Shown: positions 53,036 to 61,923 of the stretch, in pieces
How the letters are laid out: each line of letters starts with the position of its first letter
Numbering within the stretch: the stretch's first letter is position 1
Source of the DNA: Labedaea rhizosphaerae
Lineage (GTDB): Bacteria > Actinomycetota > Actinomycetes > Mycobacteriales > Pseudonocardiaceae
Direction of reading: 5' to 3'
DNA: 64,000 bases
Assembly (NCBI RefSeq): GCF_004362825.1
Contig: NZ_SNXZ01000001.1
Location: forward strand, 806,001 to 870,000
Position numbers and translations under genes: made by a program
The notes under the pieces: generated by a model
Seen by the model: the letters and a program-made list of their open reading frames with translations, nothing else
What the model was told of the DNA's origin: nothing
The model's database searches: none

Positions 53036-53956
53036 ATGGCCACCGTTCAACGTTGGTCGGGTGTCGAGGTGCGGGCGCTGCGCGAGGCCAAGCGGATGAG
53101 CATCCGGGAGTTCGCGGCCCACCTGGGCGTGAGCGAGCGCATGATCTCGAAGTGGGAGGCTGGCCGGGAGAACATCCGCCCGCGGCCGGTCAACCAAGCA
53201 GCGCTCGACACCGCGCTGGCCCGCTGCGACCCGGACACCCAAGCCCGTTTCGCCTTCCTCACCGGGGACTCGCTGGTTCCCGACGAGTCGGCTGGCGCGG
53301 TCGCCGAACCCATCGGTGCTGATCACGTTCGGCACCCGGTCGACGGGCGGCTGATGGCTCGGGTCGAGGGCAGCGTGTTCCTGTCCGGTCCCGGCAATGA
53401 GCCGGTATGGCTGCCGACCTTCTACATCGATGTGCACCCGGTGACCAACGCCGAGTACGCCCGGTTCGTCTCTGCGGCCGGCCACACCCCGCCCCAACAC
53501 TGGGTCGACGGGCAACCACCAGCAGAAGCACTCGACCACCCCGTCGTCTACGTGACCTGGCACGACGCCACTGCGTACGCCGAGTGGGCAGGCAAGGCAC
53601 TACCAAGTGGACAGCAGTGGGAGAAAGCTGCCCGCGGCACCCGCGGCACGGTCTATCCCTGGGGTGACCAGCCCACGCCGGCCAAGTGCAACGTCCGCGA
53701 GAACGGCGTAGGCAGCACCACCGCCGGCGACTGCTACCAGAGCGGCGTCAGCCCCTACGGCGTGTTCGACCTGTGCGGCAACGTCTGGGAATGGTGCTCC
53801 ACCGAGACCAAACCCGGCCGACACGAACTCAAGGGCGGCGCCTGGACCAGCCCTCTCCTGCGAGCCACCCCCTCATCGTTCAACGACGCCGCCGCCACCA
53901 TGTGCGACGACGACACCGGATTCCGGTGCGCCGTCACGACGGAGAACCTCGGGTAG
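53036..53956 (+). CDS. HTH-FGE-fold fusion protein, copy B
   Basis: A 306-aa protein with an HTH (EVRALREAKRMSIREFAAHLGVSERMISKWEAG) and an FGE-fold domain closely similar to copy A (RLMARVEGSVFLSG, YPWGDQ, CGNVWEWCS, GGAWTSPLLRA). The catalytic cysteine pair is also missing. The HTH parts differ much more than the FGE parts, so the same sensing domain is joined to two different DNA readers. ATG 53036 follows AGGGGGAG. Confidence 0.82.
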   Translation: MATVQRWSGVEVRALREAKRMSIREFAAHLGVSERMISKWEAGRENIRPRPVNQAALDTALARCDPDTQARFAFLTGDSLVPDESAGAVAEPIGADHVRHPVDGRLMARVEGSVFLSGPGNEPVWLPTFYIDVHPVTNAEYARFVSAAGHTPPQHWVDGQPPAEALDHPVVYVTWHDATAYAEWAGKALPSGQQWEKAARGTRGTVYPWGDQPTPAKCNVRENGVGSTTAGDCYQSGVSPYGVFDLCGNVWEWCSTETKPGRHELKGGAWTSPLLRATPSSFNDAAATMCDDDTGFRCAVTTENLG

Positions 53957-53999
53957 TCGAGAGGTCGCGCCGAACCATGAGGCAGGAGTGATGCTCCGA

Positions 54000-55574
54000 T
54001 TACAAACCCATCAGCTCCTTGGCCTTCTGGGCCAAGACTTGACTGCGCTTCGCCATAAACTCGTCAAAATCGTCGTCAAAGAGTGCCGCTGGACAGAAGG
54101 CGTGTTCAAGAATCTTCGGCACCGCTTGATCATCCATCCGACTTCGGTAAAGGCTTGGAGCGACGGCGCCCAGAGTCTTGTTGTCTGCACTTGAGAGGAA
54201 AACAAAGTTCGCTAGAGCGCCGATCTCCGACGTGGTTCTGCCTTGATCTTTAAGGTATTTCTGCGGATAAAGATGGTGGAACTCGTTTCGGTTGTACGCT
54301 TGTAGAACTTTCCCGAGGCTAATCGGCGACCCTGACACGAAACTCAGTGGGCCGCCTTGAGCAAGCAGGAGAACGAAGATCTTGGTATGAACAGTAGAAA
54401 CATTGAATGTTTGATCGGAGAAGTACGCTGGCTCAACTTCGGCAGTAATCGCATCGAGGTTGGAGCCCTTACCTGTCCTGAGCTTCTCTGCTTCCTCTAC
54501 ATCCCGGTTGAGGTTACGGATAACCCCTGCGCTAAATCGACGAGAAAAGCATGAGCGCCAGAACCATGACAGGAGCACCCGACTTTGGGCTTTCGTGACC
54601 TTTACCTCTTTACCGTCCGGTGCCGCAAAGAAGACGGATAAGGGTACCAGGAGTGCCGGATATGGCAAGTTCGCCAGCGTTGCTACTCCAATATTTGCGC
54701 GAAGAAAGTCGATGGCGCCCTTGATTCCATTGACCATTTCAGTGAAACGGTCGCGAACTTCGCCGCCATTAAGTTCTACGAGGGCGCCTGGTGAAACATC
54801 TCCATTGACGATGGCTGCGCAGCAGCGCAACAAAAGGTTGGAGTCATCTCCTACCCCATGAAAGCCGAAAGGGCGGAGCTCCTCGGCGAACTCCTCGAAC
54901 TTCTCTTGCAAGTCGAAGTCTTCACTCCAAGTCCAAGCGGACAGTAGCTGAAGAATGTCCAGCTCCATACCCATGCGATTTACCCGCTCAAAGACGATTG
55001 CGACCTTGGCGCGATCATCCGTTTCAACGAGTTGCACCGGTATCGATGCCTGCTGGAACACGGCTTGTACCCCACCTATGCGATCCGCAAGGGCGTCATC
55101 GAAGTCCTTAGTTGCCTGTCGATACGCGGGTACATTGAAGAACGTGCTCACGGGAAAGTGCCGTTCTGGATCTACTTTGTCCGCGGTCAGGCAGTGAAAT
55201 TGCGACTCCTGCAGATCCGATTGGGCACCAAGATCGAAAAAGATCTTTGTCCAGGGCGCCACTTCTCGGGGTTCGATATCGGATTGGAAGACGCCAAATA
55301 TCGACGTCAATCGCTGCTGGCCGTCGAGGACATAATCTATCGGCAGGTCTGGGTCATGCTCAGGCAGCTCGAAGGGGCCCAGCTGACGCTCCGACTTCAG
55401 TTGCTCTTTCGTTCGCCACAAGATTGCGGCGCCGAACGGATAGCCCTTATAGATACTGTCCATCAGGAAAGCTACTCGCTCGGCATCCCAAACAAAGCCT
55501 CTCTGGAAGGAAGGGATTCTTAAACGGCCGCTAGTGACGCGCTCAATGATGTTTCGAATAGAAAGATCGCTCAC
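54000..55574 (-). CDS. DUF262/DUF1524 (GmrSD-like) protein, putative type IV restriction
   Basis: A 524-aa protein from GTG 55574, with GGGGAAGGG 6 bp upstream. The DUF262 ParB-like NTPase part has IPSFQRGFVWD (about residues 20-30) and VLDGQQRLTSI (82-92). The C-terminal DUF1524 HNH part has NEFHHLYPQKYL. The two are separate in GmrS/GmrD but fused in many type IV enzymes that cut modified DNA. GC is about 50%, far below the neighbours, showing recent acquisition. No Dnd/Ssp genes are seen beside it. Confidence 0.82.
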   Translation of the reverse strand: MSDLSIRNIIERVTSGRLRIPSFQRGFVWDAERVAFLMDSIYKGYPFGAAILWRTKEQLKSERQLGPFELPEHDPDLPIDYVLDGQQRLTSIFGVFQSDIEPREVAPWTKIFFDLGAQSDLQESQFHCLTADKVDPERHFPVSTFFNVPAYRQATKDFDDALADRIGGVQAVFQQASIPVQLVETDDRAKVAIVFERVNRMGMELDILQLLSAWTWSEDFDLQEKFEEFAEELRPFGFHGVGDDSNLLLRCCAAIVNGDVSPGALVELNGGEVRDRFTEMVNGIKGAIDFLRANIGVATLANLPYPALLVPLSVFFAAPDGKEVKVTKAQSRVLLSWFWRSCFSRRFSAGVIRNLNRDVEEAEKLRTGKGSNLDAITAEVEPAYFSDQTFNVSTVHTKIFVLLLAQGGPLSFVSGSPISLGKVLQAYNRNEFHHLYPQKYLKDQGRTTSEIGALANFVFLSSADNKTLGAVAPSLYRSRMDDQAVPKILEHAFCPAALFDDDFDEFMAKRSQVLAQKAKELMGL

Positions 55575-56079
55575 GTGGCCCTTCCCCGGGGATCGTCCTT
55601 TTAGCGGCTCCTGCCCACGCGGTATGTCGCCTGGCAAGCTCAAGGTGTTACGTCGCCGTCACCGGACTACTGGCGGTACACGGAGAGCGCCAGGTTGTGG
55701 CAGCCAGCATCGCTTCCTACGGCCCCGCTTGCGGGCCCCTATGCAGCGGAGCTGTTACCTATTCGGTCCCAGGCGGAACCCATCGAATAGTTGCAGTCGT
55801 GATTGCATTTGCTGATGGTCCCAGCGGCCTCGCTTGCCCGCTCGGCCGCGATAGCCTGTTCGAACACGGCCGTGTAGCGACCGGTCATTCGGCGCGCCAT
55901 TCTTTGGCCAAACAATCTTGGAACACACGTGACGTGGACCGCTTTGTCACCAAGCGACCGGTCAACGGCGTCAGTACCCAGTGGTAGGAGGCCGCGAGTA
56001 CGACTTCGCCTGCATCTGCGCACACCATAATCACGACTCACGAAGGCCACGCCCAGGGTGACTCGCCTGTTCCATCGTC
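55575..56079. other. Gene-poor 505-bp stretch
   Basis: No confident gene. A leftward frame 55739-56050 (103 aa, with ATG) has no recognisable domain and no ribosome site. The region separates the DUF262 and NaeI-like genes and probably holds the promoter of the former. Confidence 0.45.
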
Positions 56080-57018
56080 CTAGTGTTTGAAATCTTCTGG
56101 AGTGAGGCCCAGCCCTACTATTTTGGCTCTGGGTATCGCGACCCAGGCCTCGTTGCTGAGGTCGTGACCCAGCTTGGCTGCGACGTTGAATTCTCCTCGC
56201 CAGGTACCAACTAGGACGACCAGACCGTGCTGATCTAGGAGGTACGGCTTGGCTTCACGAGCCCGCCTGAGTGGTTCACGAAGTCCGGCCCCTACCGTGG
56301 TGATGCTTTCGCGGGGAATAACTTGTTCGGGGAGGTACCCGAACAGGGCGATCAGGCGCTTGAGGAGGCTGTCTGAGCCGAAGACGACGCGGAGCTGATC
56401 GTGAGTGAGGCTGCGTAGCGGTTCAGGTGGGAGGTCAGTCCAGGGAGCAACCTCCAGTGCGTACTGCCTGACAGCGTCGGCGTACGGGCTGCGCTTGAGA
56501 TCCCTGTTTCCTTGGTTGCCGCTGAGCCACGCCCGGTGTGCGCGCATTAGCAGCGCTCGGAAGCGGTGCCTGCGGGCGTCGATTTGGATCATTAAGGTGA
56601 TCTCGCATTGGCCTTCGCGCGGGATCATCCAAGTCGCTCTGACCGTGCCCTTGATCTCCACGGGGATGCCCATGATCATCGTGTCGAGCGGCGGCTCTTT
56701 TACCAGTTCAAGGCTTTGGATGACATGATATTGGAGCTTAGTGCCGACCGAGGAGCGTTCATCCTTATCAACCTCCTCGCTCATGAGATCGAACCGCCAT
56801 GTACGGGCGCCGTCCAACACGTAGCGCACAGCATCGTCGACCGCAGTGCGCAGAAGACTCGTGATCGGGCGCAGCGTCAGCCAGGTCAGGACCTGTTGAA
56901 GTTCTTCGTCGTTCTCCGGCGCGATGATGGTATGCAGTGGCCGCGGACCGGCCTTGCGCGGATCGGGGTGGCACAGGTCGCCCGGCGCCGGTAATGGCTT
57001 CTTGGTCATCAAGACCAT
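56080..57018 (-). CDS. NaeI-family restriction endonuclease-like protein
   Basis: A 312-aa protein (NaeI is 317). Aligned from memory, residues 70-180 match NaeI without gaps around the active site. NaeI D86, D95 and K97 correspond to D112, E121 and K123 (LDTMIMGIPVEIKG), while NaeI E70 corresponds to Q96. Further shared blocks are the TWMIP and GNxxNRDLKR segments. The C-terminal Topo-like DNA-binding domain is present (LLDQHGLVVLVG). No methyltransferase gene lies beside it. Start ATG 57018 or 57009; a -10-like TAATAAT upstream hints at a leaderless mRNA. Confidence 0.75.
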   Translation of the reverse strand: MVLMTKKPLPAPGDLCHPDPRKAGPRPLHTIIAPENDEELQQVLTWLTLRPITSLLRTAVDDAVRYVLDGARTWRFDLMSEEVDKDERSSVGTKLQYHVIQSLELVKEPPLDTMIMGIPVEIKGTVRATWMIPREGQCEITLMIQIDARRHRFRALLMRAHRAWLSGNQGNRDLKRSPYADAVRQYALEVAPWTDLPPEPLRSLTHDQLRVVFGSDSLLKRLIALFGYLPEQVIPRESITTVGAGLREPLRRAREAKPYLLDQHGLVVLVGTWRGEFNVAAKLGHDLSNEAWVAIPRAKIVGLGLTPEDFKH

Positions 57019-57059
57019 TATTAGCCGGCTCGGTCAACCAGATGCCAGGTGCATAGGGG

Positions 57060-57092
57060 CGGCTGGCCGACAGCTGTACTGTCGGCCAGCCG
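57060..57092 (-). terminator. Hairpin between the 657-aa gene and the NaeI-like gene
   Basis: CGGCTGGCCGACAG pairs over 14 bp (57060-57073 with 57079-57092) around a CTGTA loop, starting 8 bp after the stop of the gene at 57100. It would limit read-through into the nuclease gene. Confidence 0.75.
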
Positions 57093-57099
57093 ACCTCAG

Positions 57100-59073
57100 T
57101 TACGGGGTGAGCGACTGGCCACCGGCGTCGTCGGCGTTTTTGGTGGCCTGGTGGGCGATCGGCGCGTTGTACTCGACGCCGGTTTCGTACCAATCATCGA
57201 ACTTTGCGACGACGTCCCTGGCCAGCTTTCGCCACTTCTTGGCCGTCACCTTGGGGAGCCCCTGCTCCTCTACGATGCTGTTGCCATCCAGGTCTTCGAC
57301 CGCCTCCAGCAGGGCGATGCCACCCAGAAGGTCTTCGAGGGCCTGCTCGATCGTGTGTTGAGCCGTAACGAACGGATCGACGTTGTCGCTGTCGTCATCG
57401 TTGTGGGTGCCGTTCTTCGGGAACAGCTCGTACCGGATGTAGGAGTTGGTGAGGGACACGGGCACCCCTTCACCGCTGAGGATTGCCTGGCCATCGTCGT
57501 CACGACGGTACGGCTGCTTGCCGCGGCGGCCGTCCTTGACGATGTCGGCCAGCACCCGAATGCCGTCGGCATCCAGAGCCATGGCCTCGAGGACTTCGGA
57601 CACCTTGCGCCTGTCAGAGTTGGCGCCCTGGTCGTTTCGCGGCACCCGCAGCACGTCGTACACCGCGGCGTAGTACAAGGCCCGCACAGCAAGTTCGGCA
57701 GAGGACCGCCCCAGCTTCCCGGTTTCGGCGTCCCCAAGCGCTGCCTTGGTCAGCGCGGCGAGCGTACGGCTCGTCGGCTCCCACTCCGCCAGCATAGCGA
57801 CAGGGCCACCGTTAATAAGGATCTTCGGGATGCGCTCCAATGCCACATCGCCGAACTGGTGCGTGCCCCTGAACTCCCGTGCGGTCAGCTCTACCGCGTA
57901 GGGCAGTTTCGTGGTGCGCCGAACCTGCACCCGGCGGTCGCCGTCCTTTCGCAGGACGAACGCAATGGGACGGCGGATCGCGTCGTGCACGAGCCGTTCC
58001 TGGGTGGTGAACAGCCAGATCAGCCGGGCAAAGCGGTCCTCGATGCTCTCCTCCAAGCCCGCCTCGGCTGCCTCTGCCCGAGTCAGCTCGCCACGCAACC
58101 ACCGGTATTCCTCGTCGCCCCGGAGGAGGCCTGCACGGGAGGCCGCGGCCAAGCAGTCATCCGCGAGAACGGCGTCGCCGGCCTCGGTGTCCCAGTCCGC
58201 CTTCCGGTTGAGGTGCTCCTGGGCGACCTTGGCCTTGATCGCGTCCTCAAGATCGAGAGTGCCTTCCTCGTCGGGCCGGAACCCGACGATCAGGATGAAG
58301 TTCGTCGTCGCGCACCGCACCTTCGCGCGGTCCTCCTCGGAGATCGACGAGGCTGGCTGCTCGACGATCGCGTTGATCTCGTCGATGAACTCCCGGATGG
58401 GCTTCGCGCTGGACGGCATACGGAACAAGGCGTCGTCGGGTTCGTGCCCGAGAGTGTCCTGCGCCCAGCACACCCGCGAGGAGCCTTCGCGAACGCGTGG
58501 CACTGCAATGGCAGCGGTGCCGTCGTCGAACTCGAACGTCGACATGACGCCGAACGGTGCGTCCATGATCCCCTGCTCGGTGATCTTAGGGTGCGGTTCG
58601 TTCTTGGCTCGGGTCTTTTTCATCGCGCGGTCCAGCGCCCAGGTGAGCTCGTCGCGGCCGGAAACCTTAAGGGTCAGCTCGGCAACACCGGCCTGAGTGT
58701 CCATGGTGAACACCTCGGTGCCTTCGACGGCGTCGCCCGCCACGGGGTAAGTGTGCTCGTTGGCGTTGCGGGGGTTGTTAACGTCGGGCACTAGGCGCGG
58801 CGTCCACACCTCGCCCTCGATGTACCAGAGGTCACCACCCGGGATACGCATCCGACGCGGGCGCTCCAACTGCGGAAGGACCTGCTCCGGATCGACCCAG
58901 ATCGTGGACATCGCGCCTGCTGCGCGATCGCTCATGCCGAAGTGCTTCTTAGCTGCCGCGCGCACGTGCCGGATCACGTCCGCTGATGGCAGCGCCGGGA
59001 GCCTGCGCAGCGGGCGCGGCATCTTGGTCTGCTCGCCGTCGACCTCAGTACCCTGCTTGTTCTTGCTGGTCAC
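57100..59073 (-). CDS. Unrecognised 657-aa protein next to NaeI-like gene
   Basis: A 657-aa protein from GTG 59073 with GAGGAG at ideal spacing. No methyltransferase (no DPPY, PCQ or FxGxG), P-loop, HNH or D-ExK motif found. Residues 20-130 are mixed (HFGMSDRAAGAMSTIWVDPEQVLPQL, PGGDLWYIEGEVWTPRLV). The middle, 250-430, is helical (EDRFARLIWLFTTQERLVHDAIRRPIAFVLRKDG). The end has an acidic loop (NGTHNDDDSDNVD) and helices. It is soluble. Both its context (an AICE with an orphan nuclease) and its length suggest a defence or control component; this is inference. Confidence 0.6.
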   Translation of the reverse strand: MTSKNKQGTEVDGEQTKMPRPLRRLPALPSADVIRHVRAAAKKHFGMSDRAAGAMSTIWVDPEQVLPQLERPRRMRIPGGDLWYIEGEVWTPRLVPDVNNPRNANEHTYPVAGDAVEGTEVFTMDTQAGVAELTLKVSGRDELTWALDRAMKKTRAKNEPHPKITEQGIMDAPFGVMSTFEFDDGTAAIAVPRVREGSSRVCWAQDTLGHEPDDALFRMPSSAKPIREFIDEINAIVEQPASSISEEDRAKVRCATTNFILIVGFRPDEEGTLDLEDAIKAKVAQEHLNRKADWDTEAGDAVLADDCLAAASRAGLLRGDEEYRWLRGELTRAEAAEAGLEESIEDRFARLIWLFTTQERLVHDAIRRPIAFVLRKDGDRRVQVRRTTKLPYAVELTAREFRGTHQFGDVALERIPKILINGGPVAMLAEWEPTSRTLAALTKAALGDAETGKLGRSSAELAVRALYYAAVYDVLRVPRNDQGANSDRRKVSEVLEAMALDADGIRVLADIVKDGRRGKQPYRRDDDGQAILSGEGVPVSLTNSYIRYELFPKNGTHNDDDSDNVDPFVTAQHTIEQALEDLLGGIALLEAVEDLDGNSIVEEQGLPKVTAKKWRKLARDVVAKFDDWYETGVEYNAPIAHQATKNADDAGGQSLTP

Positions 59074-59550
59074 AATCGAACTCCTCGGTTCGACAACCAC
59101 AGGAGTCGATCTCCCGCGGTGTGTTCACACGGGAGCCGGGCGCCGACCAGCTCACGCTCTGAGCGTCTAGTGGATCTGGCCCACCGTCCGCTCAAGCGGC
59201 ACGAGATGCCGATCACAGCCATTGCGTGACCTCACGGCTACTAGCTAGCCATGTTGGGCCCTTGCGTGCCTCCTCCAGGATCTGGCGCCCTGGATTCAGC
59301 CAGCTGCGACGCAACTCACGTCGAAGACCAAACGCTAGCACAGCGTGCGGGCCGATGGAGTCCACATGGTCAGCCTCCCCTCGGCAGACGACCGGTCCTT
59401 GTGCACCAATCCGGGCGCTATCGTTGGGGAGAAAATTGGGAGAAGACCTCATCAAGTCCCCACGTATCAACCGCCGCAGACCAACGCGGAGCGACGGCCT
59501 GACCAGCTATTTTCGACGTAGTTGCTGACCGGCGAGGACGTCAGACCTAA
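59074..59550. other. Non-coding right end of the element, with arm-type site
   Basis: No supported gene in 477 bp. It contains TGGGGAGAAAATTGGGAGAA plus GACCT at 59425-59449, a copy of the attL-side site at 35937. Otherwise no structure found. Confidence 0.5.
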
Positions 59551-59593
<43 letters not shown>

Positions 59594-59838
59594 GGTCGAT
59601 CCGGGCGGTCCATGCTCGCGGAAAGCGCGAGCTGTGGATCGCCCGTTGTATTGCCCGGGGGCCGAGCCCCCGGACCCCCACGGTGCGAGCTCCGCCGAAC
59701 CAGCGCTGGGCGCGTTCGCGTAGACCAGCAAAGCTGCATATGTCGCGTCGATTGAGATCGTGGTCATCTAGCCGGTCCGCTGAATCCGTTACCTTGCAAC
59801 GAGAGCAGGCTCAGGTTCGTCCACTGTAGAGCTGGGGC

Positions 59839-60074
59839 CTACCTGCTTGTGAAGATGCGGGCTAGTTGGTGGTCGATGAGGGCTACGGCTTGGTCGGCCG
59901 TGTGTTGCTCCAGCAGGACGCCGGCTTGCAGGCCTTCCGCCCCGGCCACAGGAAAGCGGCTTCCGCGGCTACTCGCCTCAGGGTCACCTGTTCCAGACCG
60001 CCGCTGGTCGCCAGGCGCCAGACTGCTGGGGCGATGTGGCGACGACGCAGAGCGTGATCCACCTGTCGGGGCAT
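59839..60074 (-). pseudogene. TetR-family regulator remnant with internal deletion
   Basis: Leftward from ATG 60074, the frame encodes HALRRRHIAPAVWRLATSGGLEQVTLRRVAAEA, a TetR HTH start. It then changes frame, and the continuation AGVLLEQHTADQAVALIDHQLARIF is a typical TetR C-terminus. The ligand domain, about 120 residues, is missing. So both ends survive with an internal deletion and frameshift. Confidence 0.7.
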
Positions 60075-60130
60075 GCCGTGCTTCCTCTCGGGGTACCCAA
60101 CAAGGACCACAGAGTCGAGTTAGGAGCGGC

Positions 60131-60358
60131 ATGCGAGCGCGATCTCTGGCCTACCTGATCGTTGGCATGGTCCTGCTGGTCCTCGGCGCGCAAGGCGCCA
60201 TCCGGCTGCTGGCCGACCACGACAACGGCGGATTCCTCGGCTGGATCCCCGGCGGCTTCCTGGCCCAGCTGTCCTGCTACATCCTGATCGCCGTCGTCGG
60301 CTCGTACGTGGCGGCCCGGGGCAGCGGCAAGGTGAGGCCGGCTGAGCGAGACCGCTGA
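60131..60358 (+). CDS. Small two-span membrane protein
   Basis: A 75-aa protein with TAGGAG before ATG 60131. Helices LAYLIVGMVLLVLGAQGAIRLL and GGFLAQLSCYILIAVVGSYVA are separated by an Asp/Gly loop. Divergent from the TetR remnant, which may once have controlled it. Function unknown. Confidence 0.65.
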   Translation: MRARSLAYLIVGMVLLVLGAQGAIRLLADHDNGGFLGWIPGGFLAQLSCYILIAVVGSYVAARGSGKVRPAERDR

Positions 60359-60367
60359 CCAACTCGA

Positions 60368-61558
60368 TCAGGGAGCTGCCAGGCGGGCTCGGCGGTTCTG
60401 CAGGAATTCGCGCTCGGTGTCGTTGGTGGCCAAGCTGATCGCCTCGTCGTAGGCGGCGACGGCCTCGTCCGTGCGACCCAGGCGGGTGAGCAGGTCGGCC
60501 CGGGTCGCGGGCAGCAGGTGGTAGCCCGGCAGCTCCAGGTCCTCGATGGTGGCCAGCGCCAGCAACGGGCCGTGGACCTCGGCGACGGCCACGGCTCGGT
60601 TCAGGGCCACGATCGGGGTCGGGGTGAACTGCATCAGCTGGTCGTATAGGGCCAGCACCTGGCTCCAGTCCGTCGCGGGTCCGTCGGTGTGGACGGCGTT
60701 GATCGCGGCTTGCAACTGGTACGGCCCGGGCTGGTTGCGGCGCAGGCACCTGCGCACCAGCTCGTGCCCTTCGGCGATCAGGTCCTGGTTCCACCGCGAC
60801 CGGTCCTGGTCGGGCAGCAACACCAACTCACCCGACGGCCCGACCCGCGCGGGGCGGCGGGCCTCGGTGAGCAGGAGCAACGCCAGCAAGCCGATCGCCT
60901 CGGGCTCGTCGGGCATGAGCGAAGCGAGCTCCCGCGCCAGGCGGACGGCCTCTAGGCAGAGGCCCGTGCGCACCAACTCCCCCGACGTGGACGTGTAGCC
61001 CTCGTTGAACACCAGGTACAGCACGGTGAGCACCGACGCCAGCCGGTCGGGCAGGTCGGCGTCGTCAGGCACCTTGTAGGGGATGCCGGCGTCGCGGATC
61101 TTCTTCTTGGCGCGGACGATCCGCTGCGCGATGGTCGCCTCCGGCACCAGGTACGCCCGCGCGATCTCCCCCACCTCCAGCCCACCGAGCAGCCGCAGGG
61201 TGAGCGCGGTCTGCGCGAGCGGCGACAACGCCGGGTGGCAACACGTGAACATCATGCGGAGCTGGTCGTCACGCACCGGTCCCACCTCCTCCTCCGGCTC
61301 GTCGGATTGGTGCAGCAGCAAGGCTTCCGCGTGCCGGGCCTCCCTTGTGGACTCCCGGCGCAGGCGGTCGATCGCCCGGTTGCGAGCGGTGGTCACGATC
61401 CATGCGCCCGGGTTGGGCGGCAGCTCGTCCCAGTTCTGCACGGCCACCGCGAACGCGTCCTGCACCGCCTCCTCGGCGAGCCCGATGTCGCCGAGGAGGC
61501 GGGTCAGCGTGGCCACGCACCGGCCGTACTCGGCCCGGTAGACGTCGTCGATGTCCAT
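60368..61558 (-). CDS. ECF sigma factor, ECF42/SigJ-type with C-terminal extension
   Basis: A 396-aa protein. Region 2 is RLLGDIGLAEEAVQDAFAVAVQNWDELPPNPGAWIVTTARNRAIDRLRR, and region 4 lies near ALTLRLLGGLEVGEIARAYLVPEATIAQRIVRAKKKIR. A 200-residue TPR-like C-terminal part (DLLTRLGRTDEAVAAYDEAISL) takes the place of an anti-sigma factor. ATGA overlap with the DGPF gene, as is usual for ECF42. Confidence 0.9.
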   Translation of the reverse strand: MDIDDVYRAEYGRCVATLTRLLGDIGLAEEAVQDAFAVAVQNWDELPPNPGAWIVTTARNRAIDRLRRESTREARHAEALLLHQSDEPEEEVGPVRDDQLRMMFTCCHPALSPLAQTALTLRLLGGLEVGEIARAYLVPEATIAQRIVRAKKKIRDAGIPYKVPDDADLPDRLASVLTVLYLVFNEGYTSTSGELVRTGLCLEAVRLARELASLMPDEPEAIGLLALLLLTEARRPARVGPSGELVLLPDQDRSRWNQDLIAEGHELVRRCLRRNQPGPYQLQAAINAVHTDGPATDWSQVLALYDQLMQFTPTPIVALNRAVAVAEVHGPLLALATIEDLELPGYHLLPATRADLLTRLGRTDEAVAAYDEAISLATNDTEREFLQNRRARLAAP

Positions 61559-61905
61559 CAACGGCGCGAGCCGTCGTCGAACGGGCGCACCTCGATCGGC
61601 TGCCCGCAGGCCTGCGCACACTTCTCGGCCCAGGCCAGCGCCTGGTCGAGGTCCTCGACCTGGATCACCCAGAACCCGCCGAGCTGCTCCTTCGTCTCGG
61701 CGAACGGGCCGTCGGTCATGGCGCCCGAAGGCTGGACCACCGTGGACGCGTGCGAGTGCTGCAGGCCGCCGACGAACACCCACGACCCGGCGGCCTTCAT
61801 CTCCTCGGTGACCTTGCCGGTCCGGGCCATCTGCGCCTGGACGTCCTCTTCGGACTCCGGCGGTGCGCTCTCGTCGATCTGGACGGCGAGCAGGTACTGC
61901 TTCAC
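61558..61905 (-). CDS. DGPF/YCII-domain protein, ECF42 partner
   Basis: A 115-aa protein with MTDGPFAETKEQLGGFWVIQV, the DGPF motif, and KQYLLAVQIDE at the start. Such proteins are nearly always encoded beside ECF42 sigma factors. Biochemical role unknown. Confidence 0.88.
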   Translation of the reverse strand: MKQYLLAVQIDESAPPESEEDVQAQMARTGKVTEEMKAAGSWVFVGGLQHSHASTVVQPSGAMTDGPFAETKEQLGGFWVIQVEDLDQALAWAEKCAQACGQPIEVRPFDDGSRR

Positions 61906-61923
61906 GGCGAACTCCTCCGAGGG

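Noticed and set aside
51711-53956. Diversity-generating retroelement with variable lectin-fold proteins
   Set aside because: FGE/C-type-lectin fold is right, but no reverse transcriptase or template repeat is in the window and differences are not adenine-specific.
56080-59073. Ordinary type II restriction-modification system
   Set aside because: No methyltransferase motifs in the neighbouring 657-aa protein or anywhere in the element.
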